Assembly: GCA_029938555.1 (NCBI GenBank)
Contig: JAOZUR010000028.1
Location: forward strand, 1 to 35,334
Direction of reading: 5' to 3'
From: Candidatus Sabulitectum sp.
GTDB taxonomy: Bacteria; Fermentibacterota; Fermentibacteria; Fermentibacterales; JCC-6
Length of the DNA: 35,334 nt
Each line of letters begins with the position of its first letter. Positions within the stretch are counted from its first letter, which is position 1. The notes beneath the pieces are model-generated. The model saw nothing but the letters and a program-made list of their open reading frames with translations. It searched no databases and had not been told where the DNA came from. The position numbers and the translations under genes are program-made. Positions 16,839 to 25,022 of the stretch are shown one piece after another.

Positions 16839-18302
16839 CTACCTGAACACTTCCATATCTATTCCCTCTGGAAGAGTTGTTGAAAAATCTATCAGCTTAA
16901 CTCTTAAAGAATCATCTGAAACCCAAGGGGCAGCTAAAAAATCTATTCCTCCGCTGACACATACAACCAGTGGAGGTCTTATCTGCATTCTTGCCACGGT
17001 GGTCCAATGTTGTATGCCTGGCAATTCATCCTTGTATACAATTGCATAATTCACATTGTTTGCCATTGCTGCAGAATCAACCCATGCAGAACTAAAGGCA
17101 CCCTGCAATGCTGAAGGCGTTGCAAGCCCCCACAGGTCAAGTATATACCTGTCATAGCCCATGCTGATCAAACCCAAGTCATTAACTGCCACAGGTTCAT
17201 CTAACCATAAATGAACAAACCGTCTCATCTGGTACTGCTGCTGATAAATATTACTGGAAGCACTGGGTATTTTAGTATAACCACTTAGATAATCTGCACT
17301 TAACAAAAGTAGCAACAGACCAGATAAAATTTGATACTTGTGAAAAAAACCTCTGTACAGTTGAAAAATCATCAAGAAAGAAAAACACCACATATAAACA
17401 CCGTAACGGTGAAACCAACCTGATCTGCCAACAATAAGATGCAACATTACAGCAATCACAGTGGAACAAGCCAGTAGCTTCTCTAATTTCGTTCTGCTTC
17501 GGGAAAACAAAACAAAAACCAGCGGTATTAACATAAATAGTTGAACAATTCCCCTGAAACTCTTTAAAGAAACAATAAGATTCCCAAGCATAGCACCGGC
17601 ACTTCCTGCGCCACTGACCACAGCAGATTTAGCATTTACCGAGGCAGGCATAGGATCAAGACCCAGCGAAACCAAAAACAAGGAAAAAGCAGAGAGAAGT
17701 ACAACCATCACAAGAAAGAGAAGTACTGATTTTTTCTTTTCACCTGCAAGAAATAGAAAAAAGAATACCGGAAGAGAAACTGCTAGGCACTCATATCTAA
17801 CAAGAGGAGCTAAAACAAGAGCAGAAGCCAGCAAGAAAGATATCCTTTGGTTTTTCATAAAACCCTTTAAACCTACTGCCACAACAACAACCAACAACAA
17901 CTGAAGACTATGCTCCATGCCTGTAAGAACCAGTCCCACCATATTGAACGCAAAAATAGATACTACAGAAAAAATAAGCCAATCTTTCCCAAAATATCTA
18001 TACAGTAAAAAAATGGTTAACAAAGCAAAGACGCTATTTAGAAAAAAAGGAGCCAGATAAAAAAAGGAAGAAAAAACAAATGGAGTTAACAAAAACGGCC
18101 ACAAGATAGAAGAAGAGGGCGCGGTATATTCAGAAGCATTTATTCCATAAAATCCTTCTGTTATATTTTCTGAAATAGCAAGGTGTATGTAAGGGTCATC
18201 AAGTGTATACACAAAAATACCATCATTCATTCTAACGGAAAGAACAACAGGAATAATCAGTGTTACAAGAAAAACCACAATGGGAACAGTTAATCGCTTC
18301 AT
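16839..18302 (-). CDS. Polytopic membrane protein, GT-C glycosyltransferase-like
   Basis: The start is set at ATG 18302, with GGGGG 5 nt upstream; a GTG at 18308 is the alternative. The 487-residue product has about ten hydrophobic helices and a C-terminal soluble tail of about 110 residues. The first periplasmic loop has D35-D36-P-Y-I-H-L (in V-Y-T-L-D-D-P-Y), the position and form of the catalytic acidic pair in lipid-linked GT-C glycosyltransferases (compare D-D-A-Y-I arabinofuranosyl or mannosyltransferase-like proteins). It probably transfers sugars from a polyprenyl donor outside the membrane; donor and acceptor are unknown. It lies 49 nt upstream of the acidic lipoprotein gene. Confidence 0.7.
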   Translation of the reverse strand: MKRLTVPIVVFLVTLIIPVVLSVRMNDGIFVYTLDDPYIHLAISENITEGFYGINASEYTAPSSSILWPFLLTPFVFSSFFYLAPFFLNSVFALLTIFLLYRYFGKDWLIFSVVSIFAFNMVGLVLTGMEHSLQLLLVVVVAVGLKGFMKNQRISFLLASALVLAPLVRYECLAVSLPVFFFLFLAGEKKKSVLLFLVMVVLLSAFSLFLVSLGLDPMPASVNAKSAVVSGAGSAGAMLGNLIVSLKSFRGIVQLFMLIPLVFVLFSRSRTKLEKLLACSTVIAVMLHLIVGRSGWFHRYGVYMWCFSFLMIFQLYRGFFHKYQILSGLLLLLLSADYLSGYTKIPSASSNIYQQQYQMRRFVHLWLDEPVAVNDLGLISMGYDRYILDLWGLATPSALQGAFSSAWVDSAAMANNVNYAIVYKDELPGIQHWTTVARMQIRPPLVVCVSGGIDFLAAPWVSDDSLRVKLIDFSTTLPEGIDMEVFR

Positions 18303-18368
18303 TTCCACCCCCTTCCTTTAACATAACAAGAATACCTAATTGTCAATCTAAAAGGAATGTTAGTTCTC

Positions 18369-19712
18369 TTAAAAATCAACCTGTGATTCATAGTTAATCT
18401 GCTCTGGGATGATAACGATTTTTGTCTTCCAGATATTTTTGTGCCTGAATTCATTCAGCTGTAAAAGATTATCAATAAGAACCGTAGGATAGGTAATTGT
18501 TTGTATATCTTCCAACATCTGAGACTGGTTTTCAAATATCACATCTACATATCCATCCAGAGAGTTTCCATAATTACCCGCTTCATCCTGTAAAATCATT
18601 CTGTCATAACCCATCAAATTTAGTTTGTTGGTTATTTCGGGGTTAATGCAAGCAAGGGAATAATACCCGTCATTTTCAAATTCAGAAGTTACATTACCAC
18701 CATCATCAATGTAGAATTCTTTCACTACGGAAAAAACAGAGTTCATCTGTTCAGGTATTGGATTTATGTTCACTGAAACAGAAACGATAACATTATCAAT
18801 TATTACTTCATCCATACCATAAATACCACTATATCTCAGTGTTTCAAAAATTTCATCAATTGTAGAAAAAACATCATTCAGATATTGGATTCTTGTAACT
18901 TTGCTGAACTGCTGTCGGTTCTCATAATAAAAATTAATTGCAACTTCTAGATTATCCTCATTATAGACCTTTTCAAATGTACTAAGAGAGTCATTTGTAC
19001 CAGTTATAAAAAACTCAGAAACAAGCAATTCAAGAGACAAAGTCTCTGTGTTAAAAGTTTCTTCAATATCATAACCACAGGCTTGCTGGTTAAATGTATA
19101 AAGTTGTGTGAGGTTTTCATATACATGACTTTCACCAGACTCATCAATATATGTGGATACAATATTCACACTAAACTGTTTGAAACCATCTACTTTTTCA
19201 AGTGTGTAACTCATAATGTACTGAGTATCAATTTCAGATTGAAGGACCTGTACAACATCACCATAATTTACATATCTCAAGCAGGACTTAATCTCTTCAT
19301 TATCAAAATTGTAAGCCAGATCATAAGATTGATGTAACTGATCATCTTTTACGATGAAGCCATTTTCATAAAACAACAAATCTCCTTGATTTCCCCGGAA
19401 ATCACTGTTTATCAAAAAATAATCATATCCGGGCATATCTTCTGTAACAAAAATTACCGGCAAATAGGTATTGTCTTCTGCCCAAGTTATAATGGCAACA
19501 TCTTCATTGCCTTCCCCTGTGAAATCAAAATAAATAACTTCGTAGTTTTCAAGAACAACAAGTTTTTCACCTAGTTGGTCTGTCATTCTGTTGGTAGTTG
19601 TGGTATCCACAAATTCAATCACTGATTCAATATCAAAAGCTTGCTCAACTGTAGATGAACATGCCATAAATAGAACCACCATTAAGATCCCAATAAATAG
19701 TAAACTTTTCAT
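18369..19712 (-). CDS. Putative lipoprotein of unknown function
   Basis: The 447-residue product begins MKSLLFIGILMVVLFMACSS; the F-M-A-C before Ser-Ser is an acceptable lipobox. The mature part is acidic, rich in Asn, Tyr and Asp, and low in Arg/Lys. A segment near residue 60 (Y-F-D-F-T-G-E-G-N-E-D-V-A-I-I) resembles a single FG-GAP/VCBS-like unit. No enzyme motif is seen and no family is recognised. GGAGA precedes the ATG. Expression is probably separate, because 66 nt of A/T-rich sequence divides it from the GT-C-like gene. Confidence 0.65.
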   Translation of the reverse strand: MKSLLFIGILMVVLFMACSSTVEQAFDIESVIEFVDTTTTNRMTDQLGEKLVVLENYEVIYFDFTGEGNEDVAIITWAEDNTYLPVIFVTEDMPGYDYFLINSDFRGNQGDLLFYENGFIVKDDQLHQSYDLAYNFDNEEIKSCLRYVNYGDVVQVLQSEIDTQYIMSYTLEKVDGFKQFSVNIVSTYIDESGESHVYENLTQLYTFNQQACGYDIEETFNTETLSLELLVSEFFITGTNDSLSTFEKVYNEDNLEVAINFYYENRQQFSKVTRIQYLNDVFSTIDEIFETLRYSGIYGMDEVIIDNVIVSVSVNINPIPEQMNSVFSVVKEFYIDDGGNVTSEFENDGYYSLACINPEITNKLNLMGYDRMILQDEAGNYGNSLDGYVDVIFENQSQMLEDIQTITYPTVLIDNLLQLNEFRHKNIWKTKIVIIPEQINYESQVDF

Positions 19713-19880
19713 TCAACTCTCCATCTGCTAATGCTTTTCAACTATCGGTTATTAATAATTACGCAATTTCTTCTTATAGGCTTCCCAAGATATTGGGCTC
19801 ATTGAAAGATATTCTCTGTACAATGTAAAATTTAAACATACACCCTGTCAAATCATAAGTGTAAACACAAAACACCATTA

Positions 19881-20471
19881 TTATTTTCTGACTTCCACTG
19901 GAGTCTCACCGGTGCAATTTAATACTTTTGAAGGGGTACGGGCAGGTAGAACTCCACCATCAAGCATCAAGTCTACAAAGTCTGTAATGCTACTGTGGAT
20001 ATTATCAGGAACAAGGGGAAATGGCTGACCTTTTGTATTTGCACTTGTTGTTATAAGAAATCTACCGGTTTCCCTTAAAATAGCCTGTGATAAATTATCT
20101 GCTGGATATCTCAGAGCAACAGTTCCGTTTGTACTCACAAGCCACGGAGGTGTGATGTTACTTGCTTTGAATACAAGAGTCACCGGCCCTGGCCAGTACA
20201 ACTGCATCAGTTTTTTTCCATTGGTGGAAGAAACAAGAGAAAGTGCTGATTCCAGACTGTTTACAAGAATTATGAATGGGCGGATACTGGAATATCCTTT
20301 TATTGATGCCACTGCTTCACAGGCGGCTTTGTTGAAACCATCAGCCATTAGTCCGTATACTGTATCTGAAGGATATACAGCAATTCCTCCGGTTTTTATA
20401 ACAGAGGAGACCGCTGTTACGATCTCCTCTGATGGAAATTCTGTGTTTACTGCTAAAACACTACCAGCCAC
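19881..20471 (-). CDS. tsaC: Threonylcarbamoyl-AMP synthase (YrdC/Sua5 family)
   Basis: The 196-residue product has the YrdC fold motifs: G-G-I-A-V-Y-P-S-D-T-V-Y-G-L (28-41), L-Y-W-P-G-P-V-T-L-V (91-100), A-L-R-Y-P (119-123) and T-T-S-A-N (141-145). It makes threonylcarbamoyl-AMP from Thr, bicarbonate and ATP for the tRNA t6A modification. The usual K-x-R motif reads K58-G-Y60, so the conserved Arg is absent; an Arg is found at 64. The start is GTG 20471, which overlaps the end of purE by 11 bp, with AAGG upstream. It is the last gene of the panB-purD-purE-tsaC operon. Confidence 0.88.
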   Translation of the reverse strand: MAGSVLAVNTEFPSEEIVTAVSSVIKTGGIAVYPSDTVYGLMADGFNKAACEAVASIKGYSSIRPFIILVNSLESALSLVSSTNGKKLMQLYWPGPVTLVFKASNITPPWLVSTNGTVALRYPADNLSQAILRETGRFLITTSANTKGQPFPLVPDNIHSSITDFVDLMLDGGVLPARTPSKVLNCTGETPVEVRK

Positions 20472-20910
20472 GGGCAGCCTTTAAAGCACCCAATACCTTT
20501 TCATCACTTAAAGCAATAATCTGAGCTGCAAGATATGCAGCATTTCTTGCACCATGACTTCCAATTGCCACAGTTGCCACAGGAACACCTTTGGGCATCA
20601 TTACTGTGGAAAGAAGAGCGTCAAAACCCCTAAGAGGACCACCTTCAATTGGAACACCTATTACAGGCAGAAGAGTGTTAGCGGCAATGGCTCCAGCAAG
20701 ATGAGCAGCAAGGCCTGCACCTGCAATAATAACTTTAAGACCTCGGTCTGATGCTGTCTGTGTATACTCTTTTACCTTTTCAGGATTTCGGTGAGCACTC
20801 ATAACATTCACTTCATAGGGAATCTCTAGACTTTTGAGAATGTCTTCGGTTTTGTTCATTGTGTCTCGGTCGCTTTCGCTACCCATTAAAATTCCTACCA
20901 GTGGATTCAT
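20461..20910 (-). CDS. purE: N5-carboxyaminoimidazole ribonucleotide mutase PurE
   Basis: The 149-residue product is a class I PurE: G-S-E-S-D (10-14), V-M-S-A-H40-R (36-41) with the catalytic His, I-I-A-G-A-G-L-A-A-H-L-A-G (61-73), and P-I-E-G-G (87-91). It interconverts N5-CAIR and CAIR in purine synthesis. Two residues of the usual A-G-A-G-G-A-A-H-L-P-G loop differ (Gly to Leu67, Pro to Ala72). No adjacent purK is present in this window. It is coupled to purD by ATGA and to tsaC by an 11-bp overlap. Confidence 0.95.
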   Translation of the reverse strand: MNPLVGILMGSESDRDTMNKTEDILKSLEIPYEVNVMSAHRNPEKVKEYTQTASDRGLKVIIAGAGLAAHLAGAIAANTLLPVIGVPIEGGPLRGFDALLSTVMMPKGVPVATVAIGSHGARNAAYLAAQIIALSDEKVLGALKAARGW

Positions 20911-22130
20911 ACTGTCCTTCCTATGTCCATTCGCATGTGTTTACCCTCAAAATTAACTAAAACCGCATCTTTATAGGCTTTTTCAATAGCTTCATCTAAG
21001 TCTTCTCCTAAAGCTGTAATGCCCATAACTCGGCCTCCTGAAGTAACTATAGCACCATCCACTTGTGATGTTCCAGCATGAAAAACAAGAGAGTCAATAT
21101 CTTTGTAACCTGTGATTTCATAACCCTTTGTGTAACCACCTGGGTATCCGCCAGAAGCAAGAACAATACAAGCCGATGCTCCTTCACGAATAGAAACAGG
21201 AGGAAGTTCCTGACCTTTGGCCGCAGCAAGAAAAAGTTCAGCAAGATCACTTTCAATCATTGGAAGAACTGCCTGGGTCTCGGGATCACCAAATCTTACA
21301 TTAAATTCAAGCACAAAAGGGCCAAATTGAGTAATGATAAGACCTGCATAAAGAACCCCTCGGTATTCCATACCATTGTCTTTCATGACTTTAAGAACAG
21401 GTAGAATAACTTTTTCTTTTACATAGTCTGGAAAATCATACGGAACATCAGCAGGTGGACAAACTGCACCCATTCCACCTGTATTAGGTCCCATATCAGC
21501 ATCATAAGCTCTTTTATGATCTCTGCTTGCAGGCAGAATAACAGCATCTGTTCCATTGCATACTGCCAGAACACTCACCTCACGCCCTTCAAGCCTCTGC
21601 TCTATTACAACTGAAGTACCAGCATCACCAAGGCTTCCTTTAAAAAGATCATCAATAATTACATCTGATTCTTTTTTACTTTTAGGCAGGTAAACCCCTT
21701 TGCCTGCTGCGAGACCATCAGCTTTTATCACGAATTTATCAGGATACTGCCCCATATAATCAATGGCTGCAATTGGTCCTGTGAACTTTTTTCCTGTAGC
21801 TGTAGGCACTCGGGCAGCATTCATTACCTCTTTGGCAAACCACTTACTGCCTTCAAGTCTGGCACAATCAGCGGATGGGCCAAAACAAGGAATATTTTTT
21901 TCTGAAAGTTTTCCGGCGATACCATTCACCAAAGGAGCCTCAGGTCCAACAACCACAAGATCCACAGATTCATCCACCGCAATTTCTACAGGATCTCCGT
22001 TTATATTCTGCGCGAATTCTGCAGTTCCCGGATTGCCTGGATTAACAAGAATTGTGTTAGCTCCGTTGTTAAAAAGAGCCCACGCCAAAGCATGCTCACG
22101 GCCTCCGCTGCCAATCACAAGGATTTTCAC
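20907..22130 (-). CDS. purD: Phosphoribosylamine-glycine ligase PurD
   Basis: The 407-residue ATP-grasp enzyme joins phosphoribosylamine and glycine in purine synthesis. Recognisable are the N-terminal M-K-I-L-V-I-G-S-G-G-R-E-H-A-L-A, K-A-D-G-L-A-A-G-K-G-V in the ATP-grasp region, M-G-P-N-T-G-G-M-G-A, Y-R-G-V-L-Y-A-G-L, and V-R-F-G-D-P-E-T-Q-A with metal ligands. Length is slightly short of the common 420-430. Its start shares four bases (ATGA) with the panB stop and its stop overlaps the purE start, so translation is coupled. Confidence 0.95.
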   Translation of the reverse strand: MKILVIGSGGREHALAWALFNNGANTILVNPGNPGTAEFAQNINGDPVEIAVDESVDLVVVGPEAPLVNGIAGKLSEKNIPCFGPSADCARLEGSKWFAKEVMNAARVPTATGKKFTGPIAAIDYMGQYPDKFVIKADGLAAGKGVYLPKSKKESDVIIDDLFKGSLGDAGTSVVIEQRLEGREVSVLAVCNGTDAVILPASRDHKRAYDADMGPNTGGMGAVCPPADVPYDFPDYVKEKVILPVLKVMKDNGMEYRGVLYAGLIITQFGPFVLEFNVRFGDPETQAVLPMIESDLAELFLAAAKGQELPPVSIREGASACIVLASGGYPGGYTKGYEITGYKDIDSLVFHAGTSQVDGAIVTSGGRVMGITALGEDLDEAIEKAYKDAVLVNFEGKHMRMDIGRTV

Positions 22131-22948
22131 CGGTTTGTTCCCCTTCCCTTAAATACATTTTCTTCACCGGGAAAAATTCCCCGGGAAACATCATTTACAT
22201 AACTACCTATAGCTTCCTTCATGATAGCATGAAGGTTTGCATATTTTTTAAGAAATTTAGGATTGAAATCATCATTCATTCCCAGTATATCATTTACAAC
22301 AAGAATCTGACCATGGGTGCCTCGGCCAGCTCCAATACCTATTGTGGTTATACCTGATGCCTGAGTTACATTGGAAGCCACATCTTCTTCTATCATTTCA
22401 AGAACTGCAGAAAAGGCTCCTGCCTGTTCAAGTTGTTTAATCTGTTTTAAAAGTAACTGTTCAGAGTCAGATCTCACCACACGGTAACTTCCCTCCACTC
22501 TGATTGACTGAGGAAGCAGGCCGATATGACCCATTACAGGGATTCCAGCATCAACAATTGCCTTTACCCGGCTAATTGCAGCCTCATTTCCACCTTCAAG
22601 CTTCACTGCATCTGCTCCGGCTTCAGCTATAAATCGCACTGCATTTTTAACAGCAAATTCATCAGAAGGTTGATAACTTCCAAAAGGCATATCTGCAACA
22701 ACAAGAGTATCGGGTGCCCCTTTTTTCACTGCAAAAGTATGAGCCAGAAGAACATCCATACTGGCTCCCAAAGTGGTTTCTTCACCTAAAACAGCCATCT
22801 GAAAAGAATCTCCCACAAGAATAATATGAACCCCGGCAAGTTCTTCTAAACGGGCTGTATGGTAGTCATAAGCAGTTAAAGCGACGATTTTCTCTTTTCG
22901 CTTTTTCATTGCAGCTATTGTCTTTACGGTAATTCTTTTGCCTGCCAT
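22127..22948 (-). CDS. panB: 3-methyl-2-oxobutanoate hydroxymethyltransferase PanB
   Basis: The 273-residue TIM barrel makes ketopantoate from 2-oxoisovalerate and methylene-tetrahydrofolate. The magnesium ligands are visible in V-G-D47-S, V-A-D86-M-P-F-G-S-Y and V-K-L-E118-G-G; G-H-I-G-L-L-P-Q-S follows, and G-I-G-A-G-R-G-T-H-G-Q is the C-terminal signature. GAGGA lies upstream of ATG 22948. It is the first gene of the operon, ahead of the purine genes and tsaC; its promoter must lie in the 368-bp divergent region shared with proS. Confidence 0.95.
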   Translation of the reverse strand: MAGKRITVKTIAAMKKRKEKIVALTAYDYHTARLEELAGVHIILVGDSFQMAVLGEETTLGASMDVLLAHTFAVKKGAPDTLVVADMPFGSYQPSDEFAVKNAVRFIAEAGADAVKLEGGNEAAISRVKAIVDAGIPVMGHIGLLPQSIRVEGSYRVVRSDSEQLLLKQIKQLEQAGAFSAVLEMIEEDVASNVTQASGITTIGIGAGRGTHGQILVVNDILGMNDDFNPKFLKKYANLHAIMKEAIGSYVNDVSRGIFPGEENVFKGRGTNR

Positions 22949-23316
22949 TTTTCCTCACCTTAATCATTAAAAGTATAGGTGAAAGATAATTGAATTTGTT
23001 CTGAAGAAAAAACTGACAGACAGTGCTCAGCAAGTACTGAAAAGAATGAAGGGGACCAAACCCCGAAGAATGCTCTTACAACAGGGTTAAAGGACTTAAT
23101 GTAACCTTCTGAGTCTGTGAGTCTTCCCGCTAAAAGTGGGCGCCTCCGAAACAGACGGGTACAGCCTTCATGATTAAACTACCACCCTCGAAACTCTGAT
23201 CCCCAACACTGATTATATTACCGCTTAACAAGCCTCGCGTCAAACCCCCCTGATCTGATAAGGCTTAGTAAATTAGGTATTATATTGTTATAGAATAAGA
23301 TAATGAAAGGTTAATT
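22949..23316. other. 368-bp divergent intergenic region rich in hairpins; candidate structured RNA/leader
   Basis: No coding sequence is visible. Five stem-loops stand in a row: 23021-23039 (7-bp stem with one G-T), 23051-23064 (GGGG/CCCC), 23085-23106 (GGTTA/TAACC), 23113-23156 (GTCTGT/ACAGAC, enclosing CCCGC/GTGGG at 23126-23140) and 23230-23266 (AAGCCT/AGGCTT). This segment is visibly richer in G+C than the surrounding A/T-rich spacers, as expected of a stable RNA. It lies upstream of proS (+) and panB (-). The T-box core AGGGTGG-ACCGCG is not present, and no tmRNA, RNase P or SRP signature was recognised, so the class and strand are open. Confidence 0.45.
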
Positions 23317-24759
23317 ATGGCTAAGAATATCACGAGTCCTGAGAAAGATTTTTCCAGGTGGTATCTGGATGTAATAAGAGAAGCTGAACTTTCAGATTCA
23401 GCTCCAGTCCGAGGCTGCATGGTAATACGCCCCTACGGATACTCAATATGGGAAATAATGAAAAACGATCTCGATAATCGTTTCAAAGAAACAGGTCACA
23501 GCAATGCATACTTCCCTCTTCTTATTCCTGAAAGTTTTTTGAAGAAGGAAGCAGAGCATGTGGAAGGTTTCAGCCCTGAGTTAGCCATAGTGACCCATGC
23601 TGGTGGAAAGAAACTGGAAGAGCCTCTTGTGGTTCGTCCCACCTCTGAAACCATAATCAACCACATGTTCAGTAAATGGATTAACAGTTACCGCGATCTT
23701 CCAATGTTGCTTAACCAGTGGGCAAACGTTGTAAGATGGGAACTGCGACCAAGACCATTCCTTAGAACAACTGAGTTTCTCTGGCAGGAAGGGCACACTG
23801 CCCACGCCACTCAGGAAGATGCTCAGGAAGAAACAAATCGCATGTTGCAGGTTTACACAGATTTCATGGCTGATATTGCTGCAATTCCTGTAATTCCAGG
23901 GCGGAAAACTGAAAAAGAGAAATTTGCAGGTGCTGTATCCACTTACACCATAGAATCAATGATGGGTAATGGATGGGCTCTTCAAGGTGGAACAAGTCAT
24001 TATCTGGGAACAAACTTTGCAAAAGCGTTTGAAACCCGTTACCTTGATGCAAACAATCAGCGTAAATTTGTACACCAGACTAGCTGGGGTGTTACAACCA
24101 GGCTTGTTGGTGCTGTTATCATGGTTCATGGAGATGAACATGGTCTGAAACTTCCACCAAAACTTGCACCGATTCAAGTTGTTATTGTGCCGATTGGCAG
24201 AAAAGAAGAAGAAAAAATTGCAGTAAGTGAAGTTGCTCACAAAATGGCTGAAGAAATGAAAGAACTTGGAATCAGAGTTCTTGTTGATGAAAGAGATGGC
24301 ATGAGCCCAGGTTTCAAATTCAACCACTGGGAAGTGCGCGGCGTACCTTTGCGGCTTGAAATAGGCCCCCGTGATTTAGCTGAAGGTCATGTTTTAGCCA
24401 GCCAGAGAAACAAACCTGGCAGAGAAAACAAGTTCACCATTCCAATGGAAGGCATAGCTCAGGCTGTTAACAATTCTCTTACAGACATACAAAATGAAAT
24501 GCTTGAAGCCGCCCTTCAGTTCAGAAACAGTCACACTTATGAAGTTGATTCTTATGAAGACTTCAAGAAACTTCTTCCTAAGCAGCCTGGCTTTTACAAA
24601 GTCTGGTGGGATGGCAATAGTGATGATGAAACAAAACTTCAAGAAGAAACAAAAGCAACAGTCCGTTGCCTTCCTCTTGAACAGCGCGATGGAACCGGTA
24701 ACTGCTTCATGACAGGCAGACCAACTTCCACCACTGCCATCATCGCCCGAGCATACTAA
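23317..24759 (+). CDS. proS: Prolyl-tRNA synthetase, archaeal/eukaryotic type
   Basis: The 480-residue class II synthetase charges tRNA-Pro. It is the short archaeal/eukaryote-like form without the bacterial editing insertion: F-S-R-W-Y-L-D-V-I (11-19), motif 1 region V-R-G-C-M-V-I-R-P-Y-G, motif 2 region F-L-R-T-T-E-F-L-W-Q-E-G-H-T-A-H, and motif 3 region G-D-E-H-G-L-K-L-P-P-K-L-A-P. An anticodon-binding domain and the C-terminal domain ending I-A-R-A-Y follow. The end domain keeps two Cys (V-R-C and N-C-F). AAAGG precedes the ATG. It is followed by the terminator at 24773-24814, so it is probably monocistronic. Confidence 0.95.
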   Translation: MAKNITSPEKDFSRWYLDVIREAELSDSAPVRGCMVIRPYGYSIWEIMKNDLDNRFKETGHSNAYFPLLIPESFLKKEAEHVEGFSPELAIVTHAGGKKLEEPLVVRPTSETIINHMFSKWINSYRDLPMLLNQWANVVRWELRPRPFLRTTEFLWQEGHTAHATQEDAQEETNRMLQVYTDFMADIAAIPVIPGRKTEKEKFAGAVSTYTIESMMGNGWALQGGTSHYLGTNFAKAFETRYLDANNQRKFVHQTSWGVTTRLVGAVIMVHGDEHGLKLPPKLAPIQVVIVPIGRKEEEKIAVSEVAHKMAEEMKELGIRVLVDERDGMSPGFKFNHWEVRGVPLRLEIGPRDLAEGHVLASQRNKPGRENKFTIPMEGIAQAVNNSLTDIQNEMLEAALQFRNSHTYEVDSYEDFKKLLPKQPGFYKVWWDGNSDDETKLQEETKATVRCLPLEQRDGTGNCFMTGRPTSTTAIIARAY

Positions 24760-24772
24760 AAGCGTGTCCAAC

Positions 24773-24814
24773 AAGGGGAAAGGTAATAACCATTATTGCT
24801 CTTCCCCTTTTCTC
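24773..24814 (+). terminator. Rho-independent terminator after proS
   Basis: AAGGGGAA (24773-24780) pairs with TTCCCCTT (24802-24809) around a 21-nt loop that contains a TAAT/ATTA mini-stem; the second arm runs into a T-rich tract. It begins 13 nt after the proS stop. Confidence 0.65.
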
Positions 24815-25022
24815 TTTACTTGCAATACCTAAAAAACACTCACGTTGATTAATTAACACTATTACTTCCACTGATATTGCTGCATCATAAAAAAATTAAC
24901 AACATCACATGCAGATACGGTATTTCATACTGATGGAATGACTGTTTCAGCAGTAGTGACCAATATCAGATAAGAGCTTATATTATTAAAACCCAAACGC
25001 CTGACTTTCACCGGAGGTTCTG

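Noticed and set aside
19784-19797. CCCAAGATATTGGG as terminator of tsaC.
   Set aside because: Short 5-bp stem with no T-run on the minus strand and 85 nt from the stop; not supported.
23101-23160. Possible T-box leader before proS.
   Set aside because: The conserved AGGGTGG-ACCGCG core is not found on either strand of the region.
23240-23270. CTGATCTGATAAGGCTTAG resembles part of the TPP riboswitch.
   Set aside because: The other conserved half (GGGGTGC with CTGAGA) is missing, and proS and panB are not thiamine genes.
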